From NCBI GenBank assembly GCA_039000515.1, contig JBCFYV010000232.1, positions 38,291 to 102,290 of the forward strand: 64,000 nt of DNA, given 5' to 3'. Both the position numbers and the translations under genes were made by a program. The first letter of the stretch is position 1, and each line of letters starts with the position of its first letter. The stretch comes from Timema cristinae. Its lineage: Eukaryota; Arthropoda; Insecta; Phasmatodea; Timematidae. The notes beneath the pieces were generated by a model. That model saw nothing but the letters and a program-made list of their open reading frames with translations. It ran no database searches and was not told the DNA's origin. Positions 10,564 through 20,483 of the stretch are shown here, piece by piece.

Positions 10564-10714
10564 CTCACATTCACAAGTTGTGATTAATACACGTCTTTTG
10601 TCAGAGGTAAAGGAAAGGTTTGGTAATCATATAAATCTGTGCCGGGACCGAGGATTGAACCACAGACCCCCAACACAGAAGTCTTGAACTCATCCCTAGA
10701 CCACCAGGTCACTT
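10564..10714 (-). repeat. SINE family B head, inverted
   Basis: Reverse complement of the family B head and early body. On the - strand it reads GACCTGGTGGTCTAGGGATG..., the CCTCGGTCCCGGCACAGATT segment and the GACAAAAGACGTG region. The downstream body and tail are missing. Confidence 0.75.
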
Positions 10715-10854
10715 ATTAGGATTATAGATTTATGACATTTTTAAGACTCTAATTAGCTACTTACTAGCTTTAGGAATTGAGGAAGAATATACAAATAAAT
10801 AACGGTTCAAATAAATACAAATATAACCCAATTCCCCCCCCTTAAAATATTCCT

Positions 10855-11025
10855 ACATCTTGTGAATGTGAGGAATGCCAAGCTCCACCGTGGTTCGGAT
10901 TCCACGTTAAACTGTAGGTCCTTCATTTCATCTCACAATCACCCTACCATTACACATTAGCGTAAGTGCGTATAACCCGAATGGGTAGTAAGACGCGGTG
11001 CTAATAATAATAATAATAAAATATT
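10855..11025 (+). repeat. SINE family B, 5' truncated
   Basis: Begins inside the body (CATCTTGTGAATGTGAGGAA) and runs through CCACCGTGGTTCGGATTCC, CATCTCACAATCACCCTACC and the shared tail with GGTAGTAAGACGCGGTGCTA and (ATA)n. 5' truncation fits target-primed reverse transcription. Confidence 0.85.
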
Positions 11026-11415
11026 CCTAGTGTTACTAAAATAAAATAACAGCAGTTTCAATATTTCTTCTCAAAAGCGATGGGTTAGTAAAATTATGGT
11101 ACACGTGAAGAATTTCTTGTAATACGGTAGTCTCTCCTTCACAAAGTTTTGTTTTTTTTCCTACTCTACGATTTCAATAAAACTATAAAATATGTTTAAT
11201 TGTTGCATAATAGTTAGTTATATTATTACAATCGATGAATTTAATTTTGTATCTTGCTACTAGTTTCTAAAACTCTTTTATTTATAACATTTAAGAAGCA
11301 TCTGTCAGCTAAATAGGTTCCAAAGATATTTTTCTTTATCTTTATAAACAAAATTACAAAAACACACACTAATATTTAAATTTAAAAATAAATTAAAACT
11401 AAAATAGATAGTAAA
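11026..11415. other. AT-rich sequence, nothing recognised
   Basis: No usable open frame or repeat structure seen. Confidence 0.4.
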
Positions 11416-11417
11416 AG

Positions 11418-11660
11418 GTCCGCACATCCGGTAGCATGTCTAGCCTACTAAGCTAAGGGTCCAGGGTTTGATTCTCAGTATGGCCACAAAATTATCATTG
11501 ATGGAAATATTGGTTTACCATTTCACATTGATAAATGTACGGCCTGGGACTGAATGTTGTGCATATTCTAGTCTTATGTTAAATTATAAGGGAAATATAT
11601 AGCTTGGATAAACAACTGGCCTTAGGCTGTAAAGAGTAATGGATGTAGATAAGTAATGTT
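11418..11660 (+). repeat. tRNA-derived SINE, family C
   Basis: A tRNA-like head (TCCGGTAGCATGTCTAGCCT, then a B-box-like CAGGGTTTGATTCTCAG) is followed by a body unlike families A and B: ATTGATAAATGTACGGCCTG, GGACTGAATGTTGTGC and a GGCCTTAGGCTGTAAAG segment. The shared A/B tail is absent. Single copy in the window, so family status is inferred from structure. Confidence 0.55.
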
Positions 11661-11934
11661 TAGTAAAAGTGATTAATATTGAGGATAAAAGACTCCATTA
11701 ATCAGTTTGTTACTCAACATTTTTAAGGGCACGCGAAATAAATTTCTTAAAAATCGTCGACACATTGGGCATCTGTTCTCAAAAAGGTCCACTAGCCCTA
11801 TTTTAAACTGGGGTGAGGGAGGGAATATTTTACTGGAACTTGATTAAAATTGCTTCTCGATTATTAAAAAGAATACGAAGTAAACAGGACAGTTTTATTG
11901 CCATGGCTTTGATTATTACAATAACCAACAACCC

Positions 11935-12150
11935 GCTTCGGTGGCCTCGTGGTCTAACGCACTGCCCACAAGTTGGACTAGACCGCCGAAGACGGGGATA
12001 TCGGGGTTCAATCATGGCCGGGTGCACTGAGGGTGGTTTTGCCTAAATGGTTTCCCACTCTCCCTCCATGCAAATGCGGGTGGACTTCCTCTAAATTTAG
12101 CTATTAGTGTAAGTAGTACATAAGCGTATACCAACAGGTGGTAAGAAAAA
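11935..12150 (+). repeat. SINE family A, head type 2
   Basis: The head reads CGGTGGCCTCGTGGTCTAAC (A-box region) with a B-box-like GGGGTTCAATCATGG, then the family A body (GTGCACTGAGGGTGG, GGTTTCCCACTCTCCCTCC, GCAAATGCGGGTG) and a damaged tail (CATAAGCGTATA, AGGTGGTAAG). The open frames at 11813-12046 and 11830-12027 merely cross it. Confidence 0.85.
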
Positions 12151-12169
12151 CCAAAACACACTCCCCTTG

Positions 12170-12355
12170 TCTGGTTTGATTTTAACGAGAATGTTGGGGC
12201 TTGAATCTAGAGTTTTATTCCTAAAGGGTTCCCCACTCACCAAATATGAAAATGAGAGTGCATTTTCTCTAGATTATACCTTTATCATTCCATACCCAAT
12301 TGAAAATATGTGGATAGCTCGGATGTGTAATGAAACGCGGATAAATATTTTGTTA
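12170..12355 (+). repeat. SINE family A, diverged partial copy
   Basis: Body landmarks TTTTATTCCTAAAGGGTTCC, CCACTCACCAAATATG and TTTTCTCTAGATTATACC in the right order, followed by a tail relic (GTGTAATGAAACGCGG). The head is missing. The 73-codon open frame here is a by-product. Confidence 0.55.
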
Positions 12356-12533
12356 TGTTTTCGTAACACACCAAAACCAATAATTTAATATCGGTGATCA
12401 AAATTGAAACATTTTATTCCAAATGTGTCAAAAGGCTATTAATTTTCTGACCATTCATCTCACCTTCTGTGGTGAAAAGTTGTGCTATACCCTGATTTCT
12501 CATTCTTGTTTGTGTAAATACGCTTTCGAAGGC

Positions 12534-12673
12534 CCTCTTTCTTACCAGAATCCTACTGTATGGTAGTATTTTGGTAGGGTAGAAGGCCTTCCAGAACGGT
12601 CGTAGGAAGTTCGCTCTGGAAGGCCTTTTATGATACCAAAGTCCTGCCATGCAGTAGGATTCTGGTAAGAAAT
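12534..12673. repeat. Inverted repeat with arms of about 62 bp
   Basis: The left arm begins TTCTTACCAGAATCCTACTG and includes GGTAG-ATTTTGGTA and AAGGCCTTCCAGA. The right arm is its inverse, ending CAGTAGGATTCTGGTAAGAA. The spacer is about 15 bp. It is probably a small foldback MITE; the transcript would form a long hairpin. Confidence 0.8.
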
Positions 12674-13637
12674 AGGGCTTCCAGTAGGGTTTTCCAACTA
12701 GAATTGGGGTATATTTTGGGTTCTTACATACTTTTTTAATAAAGTATTTTTAGTTATTAAAATAGTTAAACATCCTCCTTTTATTTAGACTTTGGGTCTT
12801 TTAAAATAAAAAGTATCAATGTTTTGAAGAAAGATCTTTTAAAAGTTTCAATAGGCCTAATTATCTTTGAAATTAAAAAAGGGTCAATGTATTGCGGATA
12901 TATCTATGAAAGTGTTCGGAATTAAAGTAAATATCACTGTTTTTTGGAGAGTTATTTGAAAAGTGTAGTACCAAAAGACCAAACAGAATGTAAATTAATA
13001 TATGTTGGAGGGTCAACAACTTTTAGAACATACTAGATATATATTTGTATTAATTTATCTGTGTGAGATTCGTTCATCCGAAACTTCTATTGTAATAATT
13101 TCTTACAAAATAATTTAAACAATCAATTTAACCTTCATAATCAGTTTTTATATAAGTATTGCTAGATATATTCTAAAACCTGTATACACAAATAAAATAA
13201 TAAAAATAATAGATCTACCAATATCAAACTAGGACTAGACAATATGTTACGAATTGACCGAAATTATTAACATATTATTATGATATCTACTTTGAATTGG
13301 GTGACGTCAATTGTGATTTAAAAGTGTTTTATTTGTCTAGCTTATCTGATAGTGTTTAAAAAAATTGGCGTGATAGATAGGTCCTCTATCTACTGGCTGG
13401 TTTACAAACTAACATCATTCAGTTATTCGTAGAGTCGTAAGATGGCACTAATCACGAATATAACAAAAATTCCATCGGAAGATTTATATAAATGTAATAA
13501 CTATCTATGCCAAGGTAAAATTTGTATAACTTTTTATTGAATTAATTTCTTAAACTTTGTTAAAATATTGGCATAAGAAAAATAAAATGGACTTGTATTT
13601 TATATTTAAGTATACAAGGTCTCCCGAACAGGTATCT
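12674..13637. other. AT-rich sequence, no gene recognised
   Basis: Scattered TA-rich stretches, no open frame of note and no repeat boundary. Confidence 0.4.
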
Positions 13638-13652
13638 GGGGGGGGGGGGGGG
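13638..13652. repeat. Poly-G run of 15
   Basis: Fifteen consecutive G flanked by TATCT and CATTAAG. It sits in a GC-skewed patch (CCCCTTG, CCCCCTCTCCCCC) that resembles ends of old dispersed elements. Confidence 0.9.
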
Positions 13653-13785
13653 CATTAAGTCCCCTTGTGTTTATCTGGGGTGGCTGGAAATATTTTAAGC
13701 CCCCTCTCCCCCAAATATTTTTCAAGTAATTACAAAACTAATAGAAACATACCACTGGTATTATCATTTTGGTAATTTTAATTAA

Positions 13786-14133
13786 TTAAAACAAGAATCT
13801 AGAATTTGTCGCTGAATCAGGGACGGCGTAGTGAATCCCTTCATTGACGTCGGCAGATGACCTCGGAGTCGAATCTGGGGAGTTGTGACCCCCTTCTAGT
13901 CGTGTGAGACTCGGAGGGGAGGCCAGACAGCGGGGTATCCCGGCCAAATAGGCCGAGTTCAACAGATAGTGCGTGGGTCGCCCGGTGACGCAACGGGCAC
14001 CCATGGTGATGACACCGACCAGGTGAAATGTGTCGTGCGGTGGGTCACTAAACCCCACCGCCATTAGTTTGAATTGTGCCCTATTTGGGGGATATAAAAA
14101 AACTTTGATTTTTAATTTGGTTTCGATGGACAT
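13786..14133. other. GC-rich island of unknown origin
   Basis: About 300 bp of markedly higher GC content than the surroundings, open on the - strand for 115 codons (MSIETKLKIKV...). The predicted residues (many Pro, Ser, Arg, Thr) match no family known to me. Features such as CACCGACCAGGTGAAATG and GGGTCACTAAACCCCACCG look like the leader of a retroelement. That is inference; a genuine exon cannot be excluded. Confidence 0.35.
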
Positions 14134-14253
14134 TCTATATTAAAGAACCCTACGGGTTGGAGAATATTATTATTTCATTTATGTTATATTATATATGTTT
14201 GTAAATAGAGAGTAAGAATTAATAAATCACTAAAGAAAGAAAGAGATATTTAT

Positions 14254-14490
14254 TTATTGGTCCCGTTCGGGTTTACGCTTATATACTAATTACGGTCATG
14301 GTTCTAGAGTGAGAGAGGATGTATTTATATGAAGTGTAGCCACATTTGAGAGGAGCGAGAGTAGTAAACCATTTTGGTAAACTCCCTTTCACTACAACCG
14401 ACCGAGATTCGATCCTCCATCTCCCCGTCATCGGCAGTTTAGTCTACTGTGACAGTAGCGCCTTAGACCATGGGGCCACTGAAGAGGGTA
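14254..14490 (-). repeat. SINE family A, head type 2, inverted
   Basis: On the - strand: head with GGCCCCATGGTCTAAGGCGC, B box GGATCGAATCTCGG, body, and the tail relic next to CCCGAACGGGA at the left end. The 62-codon open frame (14346-14534) follows this repeat and is not a gene. Confidence 0.85.
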
Positions 14491-14779
14491 TAGATTTATA
14501 CGTGGCTAGGAATGAAAAAGGTAGAATTCTATAGGGAATGTACCCACATTTACGGGTGTATCTGTGTTGTTTTTACTTGACAAATAAACACTCATAAACT
14601 AATATAGTAGGCAAGATAACTAACGAAACTATAAAAACAAGTAGGCATAATTCTAATCCTCTTCTGTAATTTCTACTTGGATGCTAACTTTTGTATGATA
14701 CTTCAAAATAAGCGGCTAATTACCTTTATGTACCAACGTGCCCTTAAACAACAACAACAACAAAAATAATAATAAATAT

Positions 14780-14945
14780 GTAAATTCCAATTGGGTGGGT
14801 GGCTTTCTAAAATAGGCTACCACTCTCCTCCACTCAAATTTGTATACATCTTTTCTGAAATTTTATACGCCTTATCTATATGGCATAAGTTTAAAAAAAA
14901 ATCATTTGAACATTACGGAAGGTTAAATAATACGCGCTGCACAAA
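14780..14945 (+). repeat. SINE family A, 5' truncated and diverged
   Basis: Begins in the body (TTGGGTGGGTGGCTTTC), continues with CTACCACTCTCCTCCACTCA, ACATCTTTTCTGAAATTT and CATAAG, and ends with an ATACGCGCTGC tail relic. Confidence 0.5.
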
Positions 14946-15376
14946 AAACCAGCTTCATAAAATAGAATAATATTGTAATAAATTTGGTTGTCAGTTTTAT
15001 TTTAAAATATTATATTATTTGAAATTAATTTTTGATCAAATTAAATTTGTAAATCACTAGCGAAAGTACCTGGTACTACACCGTGAAACGCTTTTCTTTG
15101 CTTCAAAAAAAAAAAAAAAAAAAATCTCTTCATTTTAGTTATTCCGTCCCAGTTTTTAATAATTTTTTTTTAAATCCAATCAAAAATTTAAAATTACAGC
15201 TTAGATTTTCATATGTTTTGTAAACAGGGGCTGCTAATTTTAAAATTGTAACCCTCTGTGTGTGATAGATATCACGCAAAGTTCGTGTAAGACTTACAAA
15301 CTTTTTATTTTATTATATAGATTGATATTTATCCTCTTAAGCTTTAAACTCGTGTTTTTTTTTTAACTTGTTTCAG

Positions 15377-15685
15377 GGATCGTACCTGATGCCCTCGAAA
15401 CCAACTGTACAAAATGCAGTGAGAAACAAAAAAGAAGGTTCCGAGAAAGTGATTGATTACCTAATCGAGAATAAACCCGATAGATGGCACCAGTTGGAGA
15501 GGAAATATGACCCTGAAGGGAAGTACCTGGAATTACGGGGCGAAAAGAATAAGAAGAAAGACGTCGTGCAGGCTGTTTTACGTCATCAGACTGAACAGAA
15601 ATACAGCTGTGAGGAGATATATACAGTCCAATTTTCGTTGGAAGAGCCCCCAACTACGAAAAAAAACACTTTTCTTCTTCTTTAA
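15377..15685 (+). pseudogene. Chemosensory protein (OS-D/A10 family), exon 2, frameshifted
   Basis: Chemosensory proteins are small secreted arthropod proteins that bind hydrophobic ligands through a helical fold with four Cys. After an acceptor (TTGTTTCAG) the exon starts with two bases completing a codon, the phase usual for the single conserved intron of this family. It then reads IVPDALETNCTKCSEKQK, including the CxxC pair. A run of six A (15428-15433) holds one base too many, shifting the frame. The next frame continues KEGSEKVIDYLIENKPDRW and KYDPEGKY, both family hallmarks. Residues after about KKKDVV do not fit the family. Exon 1 (signal peptide, first two Cys) was not found upstream. 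It could be a pseudogene or a live gene with a sequencing error. Confidence 0.8.
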
Positions 15686-15689
15686 TAAT

Positions 15690-18200
15690 AATTATTACCA
15701 GCAATTGGTCATTCAACATAAAGTCACATTTTATAGATTTGGCGATGCCACATTCATTATATCGCATAACAAGATAAATATGTCATCATATGTATATCCT
15801 CACTCGACTGTAAGAGATGTAATCATCCTAAATCAGCTAGTCCTGCACGATTTAGTATTATTACTATAAGAAATAGTACTATATATAAAAATTAAATAAG
15901 CAGATCACATGACTTTGAATTATCTTGCTCGCACTCACTGGAACCAATAAGGCATCATTATCTTATTGTTGCCATTGTTTTCCATGTAGTTCTGGGATAC
16001 GTAGGCCTACTTAAAGCTCACAGGCTGAATTCATGCACCTGTTTTGTAGAATATAAAAAGGGCACAAGGTAGGGACTAGTGATGTGTCGAACTAGCTCAT
16101 GGACGCGAGCTAGCTCACATAAGCTCGCTCACTCAAAAAAGTCGTTCATAAGAATCATATTATGCTATTGAGAGTAAATATTCGTCATCAAAGTTCTTTA
16201 AATTGTGAAAAAAAAAAATCTTAGTGATTTAAATAAAGTTTTTATAGCTGGTGTTAAAAGCGACGCATAAATAATTCTTGATATGGTAATTGATTAATAT
16301 GAACACCTTCAATTAAAATTTACTTAATAAATACAAAATCAGGCTGGATCATCTCTGAAGTAGTTTAAAAAATTATCAAAGCTAATTTTATTTTTAGATA
16401 TTAATGTAATGACGTGACTTCCCACCTTTATTTGAAAAGTCTATACAAACTTGGTTTGGTGAAAATCGACAAATTGGCGATAGTATTTTGTCATCGAATG
16501 GCCTCAATTTGAGGGTATGTTTGTGTAAATATTTTATATTGTGAGTGGCGAATGACATAACTAGTGTTACGAGGTTGTTATGATGATTCGTTTAAACACA
16601 TAAATTAGAAGAAATTACCCAAAAGGAGGGCGTGACCATTACTTAGCTAGAAACCAGGCCGTAATCTAGTAGCTCACGCTGCCTGTAACGGGGACACGCA
16701 GGCTAAGTCGTCGGGTTCACCAAGTACTAGTCGGGGCTGCTGCTAGAGCTAAGGGAGCCAAGTTCAACGACCGTACAGGAACCGTCTAGCAAGCAGTCAG
16801 AAAGTCCAATGAGTAACCCTCATAACATCACTTCTCTATATTCACTAAGTTCTTCATTTTAACTTCACTTTAAATATAAAATTTGTAATATACATAGTAG
16901 TATTAATAAACCTTTTAAAAGCCAAATCTAACGTCAATTACGAACCTACACGAGTATTCATATCATCCCCCCACCCCCTTACCTTGTTCAAACGCAACCT
17001 GATAGATCAACCAGGTCCATACGATTTAACATACATACATAAGGAGGAAAGGGGAGGACAGTTTAATAAATATTACTCTTTCTAGTAAATCTTGATTGCT
17101 GTCCGAGTACCTTGGGGTAGATATTAGTGTATATCAAGGTTATCCCAACCTATCCTTCCTTTTATTTTTGGGAATCTTTAAAATAACCTAGAGTTATATA
17201 GAGGAAAATATAGCACCTAGTACTAAAGTTGGATTATAAACGCACCTTTAAAATATAACATTTTATTAAAGAGTCACATTTGAATTATAGGATTTTCTTC
17301 CACAAATGTTTGACCAATAAGAGCATAGTAATATATATTATATTAATTAAAATAAAACGATTAATTCTGATATATGAATTCCAAAAGTTTCCATAGATAT
17401 TCACAAAATAAATTTTAAACATTTAATTCATTAAAAACACATGTCCAAAGTCAATAAAACTGATCTAAGAAAGTCCATCTTTTAAAAGTACGGTTTTATT
17501 TCCATTTTCCTCTTGTATGCATGAAAGGATCACTAGTTATTGAAACCAAAATCATTCCGATCTTACACGAGAATTCCCGAACCCACGGTTGTACCAGATG
17601 ATTAAAAAAGTTTATATTGTTATCAAACAATTAAAAACAAAACATATAAGCCCAGAGTCTTTATTATAATAAACATAAAAAAGAATAATCAAACCAAACC
17701 CTCTTAAAGGATAAACCAAACAAATCATTTCAAGAGTAAGACGATCTGCAATCAGTGACATCGGTGGTGCTTATTAGAACTTTATAATTATGAGGGTCGT
17801 TTCTCTCCAAGTTGGTCTCGTAATGTGTCCTAATCGGATATCCAAAATTATCTTAACTATTTTAATATTATTTTTATATATTGTATGTTATTTCAAGAGA
17901 GAATGTGATAATATCTGGTTAGGTGTATTTTGATTCTGAACGTAATTCCCCAGTCTGAAAAGGTGTACGTCATCATTTTTATTGCTGTTCATTTATAATT
18001 AGTTAAATTACCAGGTATTAATTTGTTGTAGATTATGTTAGGAAACGCCTTACCAGCAGCATCTTTTGTCTAGGGCGGTGAGTAATTATACAAAATACAA
18101 ACTCCCTGTAAAGTAGTGTAAGTAAACCAACTTAATATCATAACTTCATTGCTATGATACATTTATATCTGTAGAAATCTTCGTAAAATATTTTGACCAC
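15690..18200. other. Long stretch without recognised gene; one GC-rich patch
   Basis: Mostly AT-rich. A patch at 16641-16810 is distinctly GC-richer (GGGCGTGACCATTAC, CTGCCTGTAACGGGGACACG, CGTACAGGAACCGTC) and may be part of a retroelement leader. The open frame of 120 codons overlapping 15507-15869 is the alternative frame of the chemosensory exon and its AT-rich 3' flank. No further exon was identified. Confidence 0.4.
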
Positions 18201-18204
18201 TTAA

Positions 18205-18344
18205 TTTTTGTTCCAATTCTTTATATGTTCTATTTTTGTTCCAATTCTTTATATGTTCTATTTTTGTTCCAATTCTTTATATGTTCTATTTTTGTTCCAA
18301 TTCTTTATATGTTCTATTTTTGTTCCAATTCTTTATATGTTCTA
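18205..18344. repeat. Minisatellite, five copies of a 28-bp unit
   Basis: The unit is TTTTTGTTCCAATTC followed by TTTATATGTTCTA. The G of the unit recurs exactly every 28 bp at 18210, 18238, 18266, 18294 and 18322. The copies are nearly identical, so expansion is recent. Open frames here (Phe/Cys/Tyr-rich) are artefacts of the repeat. Confidence 0.95.
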
Positions 18345-18359
18345 AATATCTTATCAACC

Positions 18360-18806
18360 ACAGTTTTGACATTAAATTATGTTTATTTTTTAATAATCAA
18401 AGGTTTGATATAATATTATTATTTTATCTACAGTTAAATATCTATTAATGTGATTGGTACACTTTACGAGGAACAAAACCTGTAATTGGATGACTAATTA
18501 TAAAAAAAAACTCATGTTAAAAATATTGAGTGTTGTATTATTTCCAAACCATTTTTAAAGTGATGTGAAGTGAATATTTTTTGGGAAGAGTTTTATTTGG
18601 TAAAAATTAATTTTCTTGGAAAATTCTCTCCTGAAAACTACGTTTTCTTCGTAGCAAATCACTTATTTCAAAATACATTTAGTAGTTGAAAAATTAAACT
18701 CCACGTAAACTTTTTTTTTCAATTATTCTGTTAGTGTTTCTAAAGTCGTTACGACATTACTTTATTTATGGTTAACCGAGATATACCTTGTAATATATAT
18801 ATATAT
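18360..18806 (+). repeat. Duplicated upstream region of protease exon 1 (copy 1)
   Basis: This stretch is homologous to about 47700-48205: shared pieces in order include ACAGTTAAATATC, TGATTG-TACA-TTTAC, TTTTCTTGGAAAA and the final exon. It forms the 5' flank of a paralogous protease first exon, so promoter-side sequence was copied together with the gene. An (AT)n tract has expanded just before the exon. Confidence 0.65.
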
Positions 18807-18852
18807 ATACCGATTAGTAGATGGTGGATAGTTTGGACGTGTTTCTTCTCAG
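18807..18852 (+). pseudogene. Protease paralog, signal-peptide exon with lost start codon
   Basis: This 46-bp stretch aligns without gaps to the first exon at 48206-48251. It would read a hydrophobic core (WWIVWTCFFS) like the signal peptide there (LWLIWICCFT), ends with a single G and is followed by a GTAGAT donor, giving the same phase-1 splice. The position of the ATG is occupied by ATA inside an expanded AT tract (18807-18809). It is therefore most likely the first exon of a dead duplicate of the trypsin-like gene, unless another upstream start is used. The Ser-motif exon at 25768 may belong to it. No activation-site or His exon was recognised in between. Confidence 0.6.
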
Positions 18853-19330
18853 GTAGATATCTAGTATTTGTTATTATAGTTCATAGCTTACTACTTACTA
18901 TAAGCTATATTTAATTTATAATTTTTTTTACAAATTAAATAAAGACAAAATCACAAGTATATTAAGCTCACTAATTTATTTCTAAAATGTATCGTGAATT
19001 AAATTTTGATTAAAAAATCCATAAAAATAAAAAAATTATGAATTAAAATGGTTTTATTGGTTAATTGATTATATATCACGAATAAAAAAAAACTAAAATT
19101 TAAGATGCAGTGCTGAGAAAACTCGATAAAAAAACCACATTGGAACAGACACAACCACTAATACTGCAATAGTCGTGTACTCTCTTCATGAATTAAGATT
19201 ATTATTTAACCAACTGGCTTTCAACCACATCTTCACTCGTAATAAGATTGAAGAGACTGTCTTAATTTCAAACCAATTGGCTTGGATACCAAAAATCTTA
19301 TTTCAGAAATGTATAAGGTGAAGATTGGGG
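18853..19330. other. AT-rich, likely intron of the paralogous relic
   Basis: No exon recognised. It begins with the presumed donor and runs to the minisatellite. Confidence 0.35.
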
Positions 19331-19880
19331 GTACAGGGAGTATATGGGATAGTAGAGGAAGCAAGACTGGAATGGTAGGGCATGTAGTGAGGATGTTGGA
19401 GTACATGAGATAGTAGAGGAAGCAAGACTGGAATGGTAAGGGCATGTAGTGAGGATGTTGGGGTACATGAGAGAGTAGAGGAAGCAAGACTAAGATTGTA
19501 TGGGCATGTAATGAGGATGTTGGGGTACATGAGATAGTAGAGGAAGCAAGACTGAGATGGTATGGGCATGTAATGAGGATGTTGGAGTACATGAGATAGT
19601 AGAGGAAGCAAGACTAAGATGGTATGGGCATGTAATGAGGATGTTGGAGTACATGAGATAGTAGAGGAAGCAAGACTGAGATTGTATGGACATGTAGTGA
19701 GGATGTTGGAGTACATGAGATAGTAGAGGAAGCAAGACTAAGATGGTATGGCATGTAATGAGGATGTTGGAGTACATGAGATAGTAGAGGAAGCAAGACT
19801 GATATTGTATGGACATGTAGTGAGGATGTTGGAGTACATGAGATATAGAGGAAGCAAGGGTGAGAAAGTATGGTCATGTA
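19331..19880 (+). repeat. 62-bp minisatellite derived from a LINE reverse-transcriptase end
   Basis: About nine units; the anchor CATGTAGTGAGGATGTTGG recurs at 19381, 19443, 19505, 19567, 19629, 19691, 19752, 19814 and (partial) 19875, mostly 62 bp apart with two or three 61-bp steps. On the + strand one frame of the unit reads WYGHVMRM, a hallmark close to the C-terminus of many insect non-LTR reverse transcriptases. As 62 is not a multiple of three, the frame changes in each unit. The long - strand open frames (Ser/Leu/His/Tyr-rich, 19233-20082) are artefacts. Confidence 0.85.
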
Positions 19881-20110
19881 AAATAAAAATGGAGAAGGAG
19901 AGGATGTGAAAAAGTGATGGAAATGAGGTATATAGGAAAATACTGCAAGGGAGGCCATAAACAATTTTTAGGAGCAAATAACGTTTAAATGTGCAAGTCA
20001 GAGAAGAATAATCAAAGAATTTAAATGAGGAATAGTGGAGGAGGGATGGAGGAAGTTGGTGGCATTTTACTAAACGGACCAAACCACAGGATGAAAAGAG
20101 TTAATAAATA
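19855..20110 (+). pseudogene. Decayed LINE reverse-transcriptase C-terminus
   Basis: Directly after the array the + strand continues the same protein: RVRKYGHVK, then KVMEMRY, GKYCKGGHKQF and, about 100 bp on, WRKLVAFY / GPNHRMKR-like pieces in changing frames. In related elements the WYGHVMRM motif is followed by a VMEM-G-GRP segment and a final W-L stretch, so the order fits. Stops and shifts make it a relic. It gives the origin of the preceding minisatellite, whose unit equals the sequence around the GHVMRM motif. Confidence 0.6.
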
Positions 20111-20480
20111 TGATGTTGATTTGGTTTCTTTTCAGTGTTTTTAAATGTAAGAATTTTGTTCTTGTTGCCAAGAAATGGGTTTAATAATACTAAATCAATT
20201 CAAATTTATTATTGAATATGAATTGATTTTTGAATTTAATTTCAATTTTTTTTATAGAATCTGAACTAAATAGATTATAAGTCATTTTGAATAACATATA
20301 GTGAAGATGAAAAGTTAAAACTATTCACACTTATAATAATAAATAGAATATAAATGTCTTTATACTGTATGGGACAAAAAATATTTGTTTGTCATGTCTA
20401 GCACGTCACATTGAAATATTAGAGTACAATATTTATATAACTAAGATTAAAATAGATAAGATGTGCAGTATTTATATAAA
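20111..20480. other. AT-rich sequence, nothing recognised
   Basis: Could include the 3' untranslated end of the LINE relic; no tail or poly-A junction is obvious. Confidence 0.35.
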
Positions 20481-20483
20481 CAT

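Noticed and set aside
18205..18344. Regular repeats as a CRISPR array
   Set aside because: Units are contiguous with no spacers and the genome is eukaryotic.
18225..18448. Cys/Phe/Tyr-rich repeat protein
   Set aside because: Product of the 28-bp tandem repeat; no flanking coding signal.
19233..20082. Overlapping - strand open frames of 108-137 codons with repeated Ser/Leu/His/Tyr motifs
   Set aside because: They are translations of the 62-bp minisatellite; the coding history is on the + strand (LINE end).
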